Source of the DNA: Hypericum androsaemum
Taxonomy: Eukaryota; Streptophyta; Magnoliopsida; Malpighiales; Hypericaceae
Assembly: GCA_963995505.1 (NCBI GenBank)
Contig: OZ023192.1
Location: 12,755,001-12,819,000, forward strand
DNA: 64,000 nt
Reading direction: 5' to 3'
Made by a program: the position numbers and the translations under genes
Shown: in pieces, positions 22,440 to 35,570 of the stretch
Layout: every line of letters starts with the position of its first letter
Numbering within the stretch: the first letter of the stretch is position 1
The notes under the pieces: generated by a model
Told to the model about the DNA's origin: nothing
Database searches by the model: none
What the model saw: only the letters and a program-made list of their open reading frames with translations

Positions 22440-22787
22440 ATATTTAGGTTTGAATTTTGGTTTCTCTATGCTAAATCCTCTTTCTTTCTTAAAAAAAAAA
22501 CTCTTTGCCCGTTAGAGTAAGTGGTCGTCGGTAAATTTTGACAAGTAAATTAGATTTTGCTTGTAACAAGTAAGTCAGCTGCTCGTTATGGGTTCGGCCT
22601 TTGTCTCTTGGGCTTCGAGATTTGGAACCCCTTGCAGGCCTCTCTTATGGGCTTATCTCAAGAGATCGTCTCAAACCGCGTAGATGTAGATCAGTTGACC
22701 GAACCACGTATATCGCGTGTCCTCTATATTTCCTATCTCTCTATTGTTAATAAGGGCATTTCTAAATCTGCTTCCGCTGCTCTAACA
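22440..22787 (+). mobile_element. LTR fragment of a copia-type retrotransposon
   Basis: The segment ending CTGCTCTAACA contains GACCGAACCACGTATATCGC followed by CTATTGTTAATAAG, a layout typical of the R/U5 part of plant Ty1/copia LTRs. There is no primer-binding site after the CA end, so it is a solo or 3' LTR, truncated on its left. Part of it (around TATGGGTTCGGCCTTTGTC) has a diverged relative at about 50640-50760. Confidence 0.55.
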
Positions 22788-23491
22788 TAAATTTTGAGAA
22801 TGTACCATTGTTAAATAGCACGCTAGTATACATACATACATATATACATATGGGTGGACGTTTGTAAAGAGTTTCCAAATATATTAAATTGTACTTAATT
22901 TAACGAAATGTTAAACGTGGTCCTTACTATTTTCAATAACATATTTACATCATCTATGTTTGCTAAAATATAACTCTCAGGTCTTTAGTGATTTTACTAC
23001 TAATATCATCGGTCAACATAATTTTTTATGACGTTTATACCCTTTCAAAAAATTTAAAAAAATATTAGAGTCATCTTCTTTCCGATTCTAACATCTAAAC
23101 TGGGTGGCATCTCTGTTATGGACGGTAGCCATCTTCCCTCCGTCAAATCAAAAATTGACCCAATCCCTACCCAGGCGTTGATTCCAGCTCTACCGCCTTA
23201 TGCCTCCTCGAGGTCTGGTCAGACGTCGTTTCAAATTCCTAATTTCTGAATTCTCTCGCTTAAGCGTCATCATTTCAAAACCCTAAACTCTAAATGATCT
23301 CTCTCTCTCTAGGCAATTTTTGCGACTCCTTGGCGATGCACTCTCTCGGCCTTCCCAGTACTACCGCCGACCCCGCCTGATCAGTGGCCTTGGTGAGTCT
23401 CCCTCTGGACTCGGGGGTGACGGCCCTTCCACTTATGCCATATTTTTTTTACAACTAAACACGTGCTGCTCTTTCTTTTTTAGCACCGCCC
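22788..23491. other. Intergenic; probable 5' untranslated part of a LINE
   Basis: AT-rich DNA up to about 23150, then pyrimidine-rich sequence leading into the LINE ORF1 remnant. No independent gene is seen. Confidence 0.4.
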
Positions 23492-25500
23492 ATGTATTGC
23501 CCTAACCCTGCGGTTAGGGTTTCCTCCACCACCTCTCCGACTATCATCCCAATGGTCTCTCAGACAGCGGAGATGCATTCCTCTCCAGTCTCCACCGCAG
23601 ATGCTTGCCCTGATTTGGCGACATCTATTTCTTCTTTGTCGTATGCTGCCTCCCCTCTATTGATTGGGCTGTATGGGGATTCGACACATGTGACCATACC
23701 GGCAGTATTGTTTCCTTACCTATAATACTTTATGGCATTTTTGCCAGCCATGTACGGTTATTTCTAATGCCTTAACCTGCTATTCAAGAGGAGCAAGTGC
23801 GAGTAAAAAAATCTCTGGCTACGAAACCTTGCCAGTCGAGTGTTACACTTACGCTTGTACCTAAATTTGTTGCCCTTTATAGAGTTCAGGAGGCATCCAA
23901 GTGAAAGGGACAGTCTACAAATTTGGCAGAGGGTGTTCCGATCAGCAAGGAATCCCCTATAATCGAAGCATCATCTTATGCTCATCGAGCTCGATCTCAG
24001 CCTGGAATTTGGACTAATATGGGTAATTTTATCAAGCCTACTCTCAAATGGGATAGATATGCCATTGTTCTGAATGTAGATCGCTCTGCGGTATGTGTGG
24101 ATTTTGGTAAGCGAGCATTTATTGGAAGTTTAGAGATGCCCAAAGGTTCTAAGCCATGTTCATCTTTTGATTTGAGATGTTCTATTACCAAAGTGTGGCA
24201 TGTTCATTCTTGGTAGATGTTACCTCTTGACATGGGATACTTTGGCTTTCAGTTTGCCTCAGAAGTTAATAGAGAGCAGGTATGAAACTCTAATGTATGG
24301 AGGCTACCTCAGGATACTCTTTACTTGAAACTTTGGGTAACTTACTTCAGGCCTACAGAAGTCACATCATTACATGTGAAGGTGTGGGTAAAGCTTGATG
24401 GGCTTGGCATGGAGCATGTCGCTCCTGACATTATTTTTGGATTGGTTGCGGCAGCGGGTGATCCTTTTGGTACAGATTTGGCTACCCCAAACAAATTTAA
24501 TGATCCTTCAGTTCGGGTTCTAGTAGATGTTAAATTGGCTAAGCCTCTCTAGGACAAAGCTTTATTGGCACTGACGAGTGGTAGCTGTTTGGTGGACTTA
24601 ACTTATGAAAATCCACCTAGTTTTTGTGATCATTGTAGGATCCTTGGCCATTCTCATTATATGTATCGCAAGTTGCATCCATGTGAGGATGGAGTTGATG
24701 AAGCTCATAGAAGGGAAATAGCTCAGGGCAAATATATTGTGCAAGGGGAGTCGAGGTGTGTTAGAAGAATATGGCAAAAAAAAAGGCTCCTAGTACTGCC
24801 ATGCAAGTCATGGGTTCTAATGAAGATACTATTGCAGTGGGTATTTTAGTCTCAAACGCCTTTGATGAACTAAATGAGGATTGTCGAATCATTGAAGATG
24901 ATGAGGCGACTTTGGCTAAATTGACCACCAAACGACCCTCTCATTCTTGCTCTGATGGGATTGGGTAGTCATCCACTAGGTCAGAGCTAGTTATAGTTGC
25001 TTCGAGTTCCCTTGCGATGGTTCTATTTGGTTCGGAGCTAGAAGATTAGCTTGTAGTACATGATGGCACCACGCGGAGCAAACAGGGGACCCGATTGTGG
25101 GAAATGAGATTTCTAAAGTCTTGACCGACCAATGAACTGACAATGCAATTATGGTTGAGGAGTTTTTAGATGGTCAAAGGTATTTGAGGCAGTTGGAGCT
25201 GGTTCCTCATGCTTCGGACGATCAGAATGTGGTTGATGGCAATAAGGTTGCTTCGGGTGCATCTATTTCTCCAAGTGGACTTTACAGGCGACAATTTGGA
25301 GGAACAATTGGATGAGACCAGGTCGGAAGAGGTTGAGGTAGTACCGAATGCCTCCTATTCCCCTCATATGGTGTGCGCTACTGAATTGGCAAGTGCCAGG
25401 CTTCACCTGGACACCGATGCTGGAGCACAGATTATTTTGCAAGAAGATTTGGAGTTTCACTCCACTCCCAAATTGGGGGAAGCTTTGGAGGGTGGTTGAG
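23492..25500 (+). pseudogene. Degenerate LINE (non-LTR) ORF1, DUF4283 plus zinc knuckle
   Basis: Successive plus-strand frames with intervening stops at 23923-25500 give the typical order of plant LINE ORF1: an N-terminal nucleic-acid-binding segment, then VWVKLDGLGMEHVAPDIIFG and DLATPNKFNDPSVRVLVDVK (DUF4283-like), then FCDHCRILGHSHYMYRKLHP, a zinc knuckle of the zf-CCHC_4 type. The remainder is low-complexity. No ORF2 follows, so it is 3'-truncated. It is not functional. Confidence 0.72.
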
Positions 25501-26523
25501 TTGCACAAGTTGTAGATTTCGTCACGAAAAGGGTGAAATATTCCTTGAATAAGGCAGCTGCTTTTCTAGTTCTCCTAGCTTGAATCTGGAAATGGTTGCT
25601 ACGGATACAGTTGGTGGCTGTTCAAAGGGGAAATAAAAGTCCCCAGTCATAAGAAGTAGATGTTCCTCCGCCCTTAATGAACAGGTCCTCGACTCAGCCT
25701 TCCAAGGCCCCCTGGCTAGAACACCCCTCAGATTTGCCCTTTACCAATCCCATGCCAATTCTGGATCTTTATAAAAATGAGGTCATGGCGGTGTCAGATA
25801 CAAATGTCTTCAACCTGGCCTCAAATTTGTTTTACAGACCAGTTCCTGAGCTGGTTTGTTCCCTGTCCAAACTCAGTCATCTCCGAACTGAGTTTCATTG
25901 AGAGAGCCAACGACCTGGTACACTCGGGCCAACAACCTCGACGATGTCATTTCTGGAGGCGGCTGCTTGCGAGAGGAAGGAGAAGTCCAGAGTGATTCTA
26001 GGTTGTGGTTGGACGATTGAAATGAGATGCCTATGGTTATTCAAGGTTGAGGTTGGATGGAGTGCGATGATTGATAGACGGATGGCGACGGGCTGGAGAA
26101 GCAATTGACTACTGACGTCAGCGAAGGACCTGAGAGTTGCACTTTAGCAAACTTGGAGGACGAAAATATATTATTGGAAACAGTAAGTACTGCGTTCGAT
26201 ATTTCGTTAAACACCAAATACTAGAGGTAATTTGTCCTATAAAAAAGCAATTGTAGATTACATTCTCTTATTGGCCAAAAAAATTAAGAGCTAGACCGAA
26301 TCTTCGATATCAAATTAAGGTATATTTCTATTCTTTTCTATATAAAAATTTGTGCCTGGCAGCCGCAAACTTTTAAATTTGTTAGAATTTTTAGAGTTTC
26401 TTGCAATTCTTATGCAAGCACGAATTTTATTAAAAAGAAAGGCAGGATATGATCCGGGATTCTTCTAGTTTCTTAGTCTAACCATCTGTCGTTCGTCGAG
26501 CCGAAGTTTTTTCAATAAAAATA
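25501..26523. other. LINE-derived remnant and intergenic DNA
   Basis: Up to about 25900 the sequence continues the GC-richer LINE-like composition, with short ORFs in several frames. From 26100 on it is AT-rich with no feature seen. Confidence 0.4.
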
Positions 26524-27289
26524 GGGATAAACAGTTAAACACATATTGTGTTATCGAAAATAGACACTTAAAACTCTGAATTTTAAAAGCAGCCACAAAG
26601 GATCCTGAATTATTCGAAATAAAAAAAACAACTTGCCAAGAAGTCACTTGTACCCTTCCTTCCTCGCTTCTATCTTTCCTTCTCTTGCCATTTTCCCCAA
26701 CTGGTCTCGTTTTTTCTTGTAATAAATTTATTAAAGGTTGAATTCCAATTCATTATATCTTCGCAAAATGAGTTTTAATACGTTACCTTTTGTATTTTTG
26801 TTAAATTTGAGTCATTCCAAATTATCAAATCACATTTTTCTTGATTAGTTAGTATCTCGGTAGAACCCTACTTGAAGTTAGTATCACTAAATTTCTATAC
26901 CCTAATAATATAGACACACCTATTACAATAGAGGTACCAAGATCTAGCCGATTTTAATGCAATTGACCTAGTGGGTAATTGCATAAAAATCTCACCAAAA
27001 ATAAGCGCTTTGTTAAGCAGCTGAATATCATGCGCCTTATCTCCAAAATGCAACAAGTCCATCCTAATGGCACTGTTAGCAAATTAGAAGAATTGATTAT
27101 AAGAAAAAAATGAGACCAGTATAGGGAAATGGAGAGGGAAGGGGAGAGCAATATAAGGAGAAGGAGGGGTATTATTATCTAAATTAGTATGATTTTTTTA
27201 TGTTTCGAATAATTCAGGGTCTATTGTAGGTATTTGAGAGTCTTAAGTATCTATTTCCAACAACACAGCTACCTAAATGTCTTTATCCC
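26524..27289. mobile_element. Non-autonomous MULE, 766 bp
   Basis: Terminal inverted repeats of about 110 bp (26524-26630 and 27190-27289): left GGGATAAACAGTTAAACA, right on reverse strand GGGATAAAGACATTTAGG; both contain a CTGAATTATTCGAAA block at their inner edge. Nine-base flanks ATAAAAATA (26515-26523) and ATAAATATA (27290-27298) differ at one position. The inner 530 bp has no recognised gene. Confidence 0.7.
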
Positions 27290-27428
27290 ATAAATATATA
27301 TATATATATATGATTAATTATATTTAGTATTAAGATGTCAAATAATTATAAATATAATGAATTATATTGCGACATTTATAAGCCACAATTATTATATTCA
27401 TAATTTAATCAAGTTTAACCTTAAAAAA

Positions 27429-30157
27429 TTTCTAAATATTTTTTTGACAATTTGGTGTAGACCAATTGGTCTAATTGGGTAAATTGATTAGTCTAACTGG
27501 TGGTCCACGTAATTATGGTTGAACAGTCATCCTAGACTAGTAGCATACCATAATTGCGTGGACCACCAGTTAGACTAAACAATTTACTCGATCAGACCAA
27601 TTGGTCTACACCAAATTGTCAAAAAATAGCCCATATACAAACAAGCACTTAGAAAAACTGACAAGGGGTTGTTCTAGCTTAATTAGGTCTCAGGTTCGAT
27701 TTCTTAGGAACGCATCAGTGTTAAATACTTGTTGAGATAACTTTGGCACCTTTCTAAATACTTTTTTGACAATTTGATGTAGACCAATTGGTCTACTCGG
27801 GTAAATTGATTAGTCCAACTGGTGGTCCACACAGTTATAGTTGAATAGTTTATCTAGACTAGTAGACAATTATGGTAGGCTACTAGTCTAGAATGACGGT
27901 TCAACCATAATTGCGTGGACCACCAGTTGGACTAATCAATTTACCCGATTAGACCAATTGGTCTACACCAAATTGTCAAAAAATAGCCCAACATGTGGTC
28001 CACGCAATTATAGTTGAATAGTCTATCTAGACTAGTAGGCAATTATGGTAGGCTACTAGTCTAGAATGACTCTTCAACCATAATTGCGTGGACCACCAGT
28101 TGGACTAACCAATTTATCCGATTAGACCAATTGGTCTATACCAAATTGTCAAAAAATAGCTCGGATACCAACAAGTACTTAGAATAACTGACAAGGGAGT
28201 TGTTCTAGCTTAATTAGGTCTCGGATTTAATTTCTTAGAAATACATTAGTGTTAAATACTTGTTGAGATAGCTTTGGCACCTTTCTAAATATTTTTTTGA
28301 CAATTTGGTGTAGACCAATGATAAGTGTGTAAACGCTTACGATTTGCCATAAGTTTCGTGCATGTTTAGTCATGATTTAAGTTATTTTTATCATGTCATG
28401 TCAAGTCTTATGATCGTCTTAGTACATTTGTGTTTGGGAGTAGATTTCTACCCATTGTCATATTTTGTAGGAAAATAGAGCTCAATGAAGGCCGTTGAAG
28501 GGGTAATTTCGAGAGACTATATTTCAAGAGTCACAACTTTCTGCTCGAGCATTGGATTATAACAAATGAGATGTCGTTGAAAAACTAGAAGAGAGATCTA
28601 CATTTCTTCTTTTATAGTCGAGGCCAAATTCAAAGTAAAAGAGGGTCAAAATGCCAAATATGAAGATGCAATAAAGCTGATTGGCACCCGGCGAATGCCA
28701 AATACTTGGCGGGTACCAAATCCATTTCCGAGAGCTCCATTGGCAGGCACCAGGTCTCCGATGGCAGATTTTTCAAAATTGCTTTTTAGATGAGGACTCG
28801 ACCTATTTCAGTTTGCTACGACTTTTGGCCCCTGTTTCGACCTTAGGACCATAATTATATTATATTATTTACTTCATTACTTGGCTATCAAGACTTCTAG
28901 TTTAGGTGAACTCCTCTAGGTTTTCCTATTTTCTAGCTTAGTCATTTGGCTATATATAGGCCATAGTCTCTTAGGTTTAATATATACTTTCTATTGCGAC
29001 CTTGAGACTACTTGGAGATTAATAAAGTCACAATTTTGGCTAGCTACGTGGAGGAGATTGGTGAGGCTTGCTCGAACGACTAAACTTTCTCTATCTCTAT
29101 CTTTATACTAGTCTTTATTATGTCTTTCATTAATATCATGTGTTTTATGATTATGCTTAGCGAGTAGTTCTCTTATGAATGCGATGCTCTAACTATGTGA
29201 TTGATTACCTATGTTAGATTGTGGTTCGAATATCTTTGGCATTAGTTATTAATTGGTATGCTTAATACTTAATCTAAATTAGTCATTTAGATTATGATGT
29301 GAGTTGATGATAGTGGACCGAAAGGTACTTGAGTTAATAAAAAGAACCAATTAGCATATTCTTAGATATTAATGAGACGTCTTAATATCGAAGGATAACC
29401 CGTTAGGAGGAATCTTCATAATTAGATTAGTCTAGTTCTTGGTCTAATTGATGAGCGAAAGCATTAATTAGTAACCTGGGTCTTTGCTAGTTTAGTTTTG
29501 TCACCTTAATGAGCGAAAGCGTTAGGGAGATGCATTAGAACATTCCGGGTACTAGTTAGAACTTTATAAGAACCATAATCTTGACATAGGTAGTTAATCC
29601 ATAAGGGTATCGTGCTCGTTTGTCTCCATCAAATTTACAACTCTTTTACTGCATTTTTGATTTCGTTTATTTACTTGCAAACTTCTACAACCTTATAAAT
29701 CTTTTAATTCTCTCGCTTCACATAATTAATTACCTTGATTTCGTGTTCAATCCTCAGTTCGAAACCCTACTTATTTACTATACTATTTATTTGTGCATTT
29801 AATTGCTTGTCAATTTTTCGTATATCAACCAATTGGTCTAATCGGGTAAATTGGTTAGTCCAACTGGTGGTCCACACAATTATGGTTGAATAGTCTATCT
29901 AGACTAGTAGGCTATTATGGTAGGCTACTACTCTAGAATGACTCTTCAACCATAATTGCGTGGACCACTAGTTGGACTAACCAATTTACCCGATTAGGTC
30001 AATTAGTCTACACCAAATTGTCAAAAAATAGACCGGATACTAACAAGCACTTAGAACAATTGACAAGGGAGTTGTTCCAGCTTGATCAGATCTCGGATTT
30101 GATTTTTTTGGAATACATCAGTGTTAAATACTTGTTGGGATAGCTTTGGCACCTTTC
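27429..30157. repeat. Tandem array of three palindrome-bearing units
   Basis: Three units start TTTCTAAATA(T/C)TTTTTTGAC (27429, 27751, 28282) and end near GGCACC. Each has a palindrome with arms beginning TTGACAATTTGGTGTAGACC and containing CCACCAGTT(A/G)GACTAA, followed by a shared non-palindromic tail (CTGACAAGG, GTTGTTCTAGCTTAATTAGG). Unit 1 is about 320 bp; unit 2 has an extra partial palindrome (about 27986-28150); unit 3 is split by a solo LTR. The palindrome resembles a MITE amplified by tandem duplication of a larger unit. The array ends about 200 bp upstream of OMT copy 1. Confidence 0.85.
28319..29827 (+). mobile_element. Solo LTR, 1509 bp, probably Ty3/gypsy (Athila/Tat-like)
   Basis: Starts TGATAAGTGTGTAAACGC and ends CGTATATCA, with a perfect 5-bp duplication ACCAA (28314-28318, 29828-29832) that splits a palindromic repeat cleanly. 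It contains a TATATATAGG box near 28951 and no internal coding or second LTR, so it is a product of LTR-LTR recombination. Length and features such as GCGATGCTCTAACTATGTGA recall Athila/Tat LTRs; the lineage is a guess. Confidence 0.82.
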
Positions 30158-31706
30158 AAAAGTTCAATCTGGTTCGAACTTGAATTAGTCGATGTAGTGG
30201 ACCGGATACCAAGTATAAAACAAAAAAAAAGCCGGGATTGATCCTCGGTGGTGATCCGACTCTTCAAACAGTCGGTCGGACCCATTTTTGAAATGACAAA
30301 AAGTAAAAACCACGAGTTCATTAGCTTCCCCGCCAACTCCAACACCAACTCAACAATTATGGCCTCAATTCCCAACGACACCCCTCAAGAAATGTTCCAA
30401 GCTCAAATCCATGTCTATAACCATCTCATGCGCTTCATAAGTTCAATGTCACTCAAATGTTGTATTGACCTTGGAATTCCTGACGCAATCCACAAGCATG
30501 GGAAGCCCATTACCCTTCCCGATTTGGCCTCTTCACTTAGCATCCAACCCATCAGAATCCCTTGCCTATACCGCCTCATGCAGATGCTTGTCTACTCGGG
30601 ATTTTTCATCTCGTCGGAAGCTGTTGCCGGTCAGGAATCAGCGTACCATCTAACCCTGTCGTCCAGGCTACTTGTCAGGGACAATCCCAACTGCCTGTCA
30701 CCGATGCTGGAGGGTACGCTGACACCCGAGTACGTGTCGGCTTTCAGTTGCCTGGCAGATTGGTTCCGAGGGGAGGAGAACATCACACCATTCGAGCAAG
30801 CACACAATATGGCCCGTTGGGAGTACATTTGTGATGATAAGAATCAGGAGCACAAAAGGTTGTTCGGTGAGGCAATGGCTTCCGATTCGCGGATGATTAA
30901 CTTGGTTATAGGAGAATTCAAGCCAATCTTCGAGGGCTTGGGTTCGGTGACGGACGTAGGAGGAGGTACTGGATCACTAGCCAGGGCCATTTCTGAAGTT
31001 CTTCCTGAAGTGAATTGCACTGTACTTGATCTTCCTCGTGTTGTTTCCAACCTGACTGGAACTCAGAACTTGGATTTTGTTGGTGGTGATATGTTTCAAC
31101 ATGTTCCTGCTGCTGATGCTATTGTCCTTAAGGTATGTGATATCTCCCTGCAACTTTTTATTTTTTAATGACAATAATTAGTTGGTTATCATCGACATAT
31201 TGACATGGTTTTAAAAAACTACCAGGGGTCGAGGGTCACTCAATGGTATTTTTTATATTTGTTAGGCTTGAACTGAGTGCATACATTTTTAAGTGAATTC
31301 AAATCTTTTATATCTCGGATCAATTCTCATTGATGTTGCATGTTAAGATGAACATAGCTTGTTGCGAATGCGAAAAATTTACCTATTTATTTTTAATATT
31401 TTGAGTTGGATATAGATATTCTAACATAGTATTAAAGGGGTAGATCTCGTCCAAACTTTGGTCTAATAAACTTGTTTCAGAAAACGTGTTGAGATTGCCC
31501 CTACAAATTAATAATTAATAATTAGTTAATAGTTAGTTGGTAATCATTGATATATTGGTTACATAACAAAAATGTTCCAATAAATCTCAGCTAATATTGC
31601 ACGAGTGGAGTGACAACGAATGCGTGAAGATACTTGAGAATTGCAAGGAAGCCATTTCTGGGAAAGGGAAAGGAGGTAAGGTAATCATCATCGATATAGT
31701 GATAGA

Positions 31707-31866
31707 TGATAAATATGTCGCTTGATTTTATTGATCATCATAGAGGTCATATATATAACAATTATAATACTTGGGATGCAAGTAATAACCATACAAGACA
31801 TAACTTGATTAGAAAGTAATTACTAAACAAGACCTAATCATATAAGAAAACTACCATACTCCAATA
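31707..31866 (-). repeat. 3' LTR of the copia element in OMT copy 1
   Basis: Begins TGATAAATATGTCGCTTGAT and ends ACTCCAATA on the plus strand, next to the polypurine tract. Confidence 0.9.
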
Positions 31867-31989
31867 CTCCCCCCTCAAGTTGGAGCGTGGAGATCAACAA
31901 TTCCCAACTTGCGAACAATCTCTTGGAAATGATCTTGGCCAAGATCTTTGGTAAACACGTCAGCTAATTGGCTCTCCATAGGAATCTTT

Positions 31990-34900
31990 AGCGGGATGAT
32001 CTCGGCAGACTGGACACGTTCACGAACAAAATAGCAGCCAATCTCGACATGCTTGGTACGCTCATGATAAACAAGATTCTCTGCGATGTGGATTGCGGCT
32101 TGGTTATCACAAAATAAGGGAGTAGGCTGCCGATACTAAAGATCAAGTTCTCAAAATAACCAACAGAGCCACAAAACCCCGCTAACTGCAACGGCCATTG
32201 CACGATATTCAGCCTCGGCAGAAGAGCGTGACACAACAGGCTGCTTTTTCGTGCGCCAAGATATAGGTGAACTACCAAAAGTGATAAAATAGCCGGTACG
32301 GGATCGACGTGTCATGGGACAACCACCCCAATCAGCATCAGAATATGCAATCAAATCCATTGTCGGGGAGTTATTCAACAAAATACCTTGACTTTGAGTG
32401 GTTTTCAAATATCGGAGTACATGGTTCGTAGCCTGAACATGAACTGCGATTGGACGTTCAACAAACTGACTGAGGATGTTGATAGCATACGTAATGTCTG
32501 GCCGAGTCACCGTAAGGTACATCAGCCGACCTATCAAACGGCGGTACCGCTTCGAATCATCAACGATATCACCATCGCCCTTCAAACGATGATTCTGCTC
32601 CATTGGGAAGTGACATGGGTGAGCTTCATCCTTGCCACACTCTTCAAGTATGTCGATGGTATACTTTTGTTGGCTGAGGACCAAACCTTGTTTAGTAGTC
32701 GTAGCTTCAACGCCAAGAAAATATTTCAAGGGTACCAAATCCTTGATGCCAAACTGCTGATGAATGGAGCGCTTAATAAACTGAAGCTTGGTGACATGGT
32801 TCCCAATAAAAATAATATCATCGACGTAAATCAATAAATATAACACATGTCCATCGTGATGATAAATGAACATAGCATGGTCAACATATGAGCGTTTGAA
32901 TCTCATTGCTATCAAGGATGCTCCAAGCTCACTGTACCAAATGCGTGAGGCCTGCTTTAGACCGTATAACAATTTATGCAATCGACAAACGCGAGGATCA
33001 CCTGGCCTGGAGAAACCTTGAGGGACCTTTATATAAATTTCCTCTTTCAAGTCACTATGGAGGAATGCATTGTCAATATCCAACTGGCGAATTAACCACT
33101 TGCACTTAACATCAAGTGCAAGAAGACAGCGGACAAAAATAACCTTCACAACAGGAGCAAAGGTGTTCTGATAATCGACTCCCTCGATCTGTTTAAAACT
33201 ATGAGCTACCAGTCTCGCCTTGTAACGATCAACAGACTCATCTGGCTTATACTTGACCTTATAAACCCATTTTGAATCGACAGCATGTCGTCCTGGTGGC
33301 AATGTAACCAGACTCCAAGTTCCATTAAATTCAAGAGCTGTCACTTCTTGCTTCATAGCCTGCCTCCAACAAGCATGTTTGACCGCATCGGTATAAGAAC
33401 GTGGCTCAGGCTGCTAGCTAATAGTTGCCAAAAAAACCTAATGTGCAAAAAAAAATCGATCATAGCTGATAAAATATGTTAGAGGATATAAGGCCGAATT
33501 ACCTAATTTAGAGGGGGACAACGATGATGGCTCTTGGGGCAGAGCAAGGGCGAGGGATGGGGTAGCTCGACTTGATAATCATTTAAGTCGGGCAGGCTGT
33601 CGGCGTGATCGATCGCTTTGACGAGGAGCAATTGGAACAATTGTGGTCTCCATAGCTAGGTCAGTGCCGGATGGAATAATCGATCCAGTCTGAACCGTAG
33701 GAATTTCCATCGATGGAACATCCATGCTTGACGGAAAATCTTTGTCAAATAAGAGGAACCAGAGGAACATTATGTTGTGTCGCAGAAGTCGACTCCAAAT
33801 CACCAGTTGTCGTAGCATAAGGAAACACATCTTCAATGAAAGTCACGTCTCTCGAAACACAGAACTTGTGTGTCCGGAGATTATAAACTCGATACCCTTT
33901 CTGATTAAAAGGATATCCAAGGAACACACAAGGATGACTTCGTTCATCAAACTTGTCTCTCCTAGTGTGGTTGTAGACATAGGCAAGGCATTCAAACACT
34001 CGCAAGTGATCATAACTTGGTGGATGTCCAAAAAGAATCTCATACGGGGTCTTGTGTGCAGAACTTGGGATGGCATCTGATTGATTAGGCATGTAGCAGC
34101 AGAGATGCATTTCCCCCAGAAACGAATAGGAAGATTGGCTTGGAATCTCAATGTTCGGGCGACTTCAAGTATTTGGCGATGCTTACGTTCAACTACTCCA
34201 TTCTGCTGAGGAGTATAGACACAAGATGTCTGAAGCAAGATCCATTGGTCCTCGTAACACTTGCACATCTCAATAGTAGAGAATTTCAAACCGTTGTCTG
34301 CACGAATAGTTTTGACTCTTGAAGGGAAATGAGTTTTTACTATATTGCAGAACATCACGAGATATTGTGAAACTTCAGACTTGTACTTTATGAGAAATGT
34401 CCAAAGCCCACGACTGTAATCATCAACAATGGTCAAAAATAGCGTACTCCAGTGGAAGAGGGAGTCTGATGTGGCCCCCACATGTCACAATGTATCAATT
34501 CGAAACAGCCACTAGTCTTGATAAAACTCTTGGGAAAAGAAAGGCGAGTGTGTTTTCCACGAAGACAAGGATCACACGGACTCAAACTTGTTGAAAAAAG
34601 TAAGTTCTGTAAAGGAGATATATGTTGTAGCTTCTCACTGGATGGATGTCCAAGACGCTGGTGCCAGGCTTGTATATCCTTCTCGGCTGATAATGCTACT
34701 CCGCCCCGCACATCTTCGAAGTAATAGAGACCATTGCAATATTTACCCACTCCGATCAGGCTCTTCAAGACTAAATCCTGAATAAAACACGAATCAGAAT
34801 GGAATGTTATGGCACAGTTGAGATCCTTAGTTAACTTGCTTACTGACAATAAATTATACTTAAAAAGTGGAATATGTAGAACATCATTAAGACATATCAG

Positions 34901-35069
34901 TTGGACCGTCCCAGTTTCAACAACAATATCTCATCTCCATTGGGTATTTTGACTGGCGGATGATTTGTATTGCACCTTTCATTAGTCAAATAATCCTGGC
35001 TACACGTAATATGATCGGTTGCACCGGAATCCAACACTCATGGTTGTAACAAAATAGTCTTACCGGCCA
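31990..35069 (-). pseudogene. copia polyprotein remnant: protease, integrase, reverse transcriptase, RNase H
   Basis: Reading from high to low coordinates: a protease core (LDSGATDHI, around 35030-35050), the integrase zinc region (HQRLGHPSSEKL), integrase core (FLTIVDDYSRGLWTFL, TPQQNGVVERKHR), reverse transcriptase (VDSKWVYKVKYKPD, QLDIDNAFLHSDL, LLIYVDDIIFIGN) and RNase H (AYSDADWGGCP, SRSSAEAEYRAM). The order protease-integrase-RT-RNase H is diagnostic of Ty1/copia. Frameshifts separate the integrase from the RT part, and the integrase itself is broken around 34110-34480. gag is absent, so the element cannot move by itself. Confidence 0.9.
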
Positions 35070-35570
35070 TCTCGAGAGGCAGAGATAAGAGGACTTCAAC
35101 CTGAGAAATTCGTTCAGGAAGAGCGATTTGTCTAAAGATAGAAGGGCTTCAACCTAGGAAGTTCGTCCAAGATGAGCAATTTGACTGCTTCGTAATAATC
35201 AGGAGCTTCGACCTGATTAGAACAGGTACGATTGATGATGAAACAGAAACAACCTGCAAGGGGATCTGTTCCTCACAAAATAATCCACGAGCAAAATAAT
35301 CCACTGAGACAAAAGTAATCCACCGAGAGCAAGAAATTGTTGATGAAAAATAGCTTAAGGCCAAAATAATCCACCGATTGGAATCGCAAGGGAAAAAAAA
35401 TTTTATTTCTTCCCTGGTGAGATTGAAATTACAAGAAGGCGTAATCAAATTGGATCCTCCTTGGTAACTGAAATCACGAGCACAGTGGGCAATTTTTGTG
35501 AAAACGCGGTGGTAGGATTTTAGGGTTCATCGATGGAAATTTTATTTTTTAGGTTTTCGCTCTGATAACA

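Noticed and set aside
30248..30358. Upstream in-frame start for OMT copy 1 (adds 37 residues)
   Set aside because: Copy 2 lacks this extension, and the family normally begins near MASIPN.
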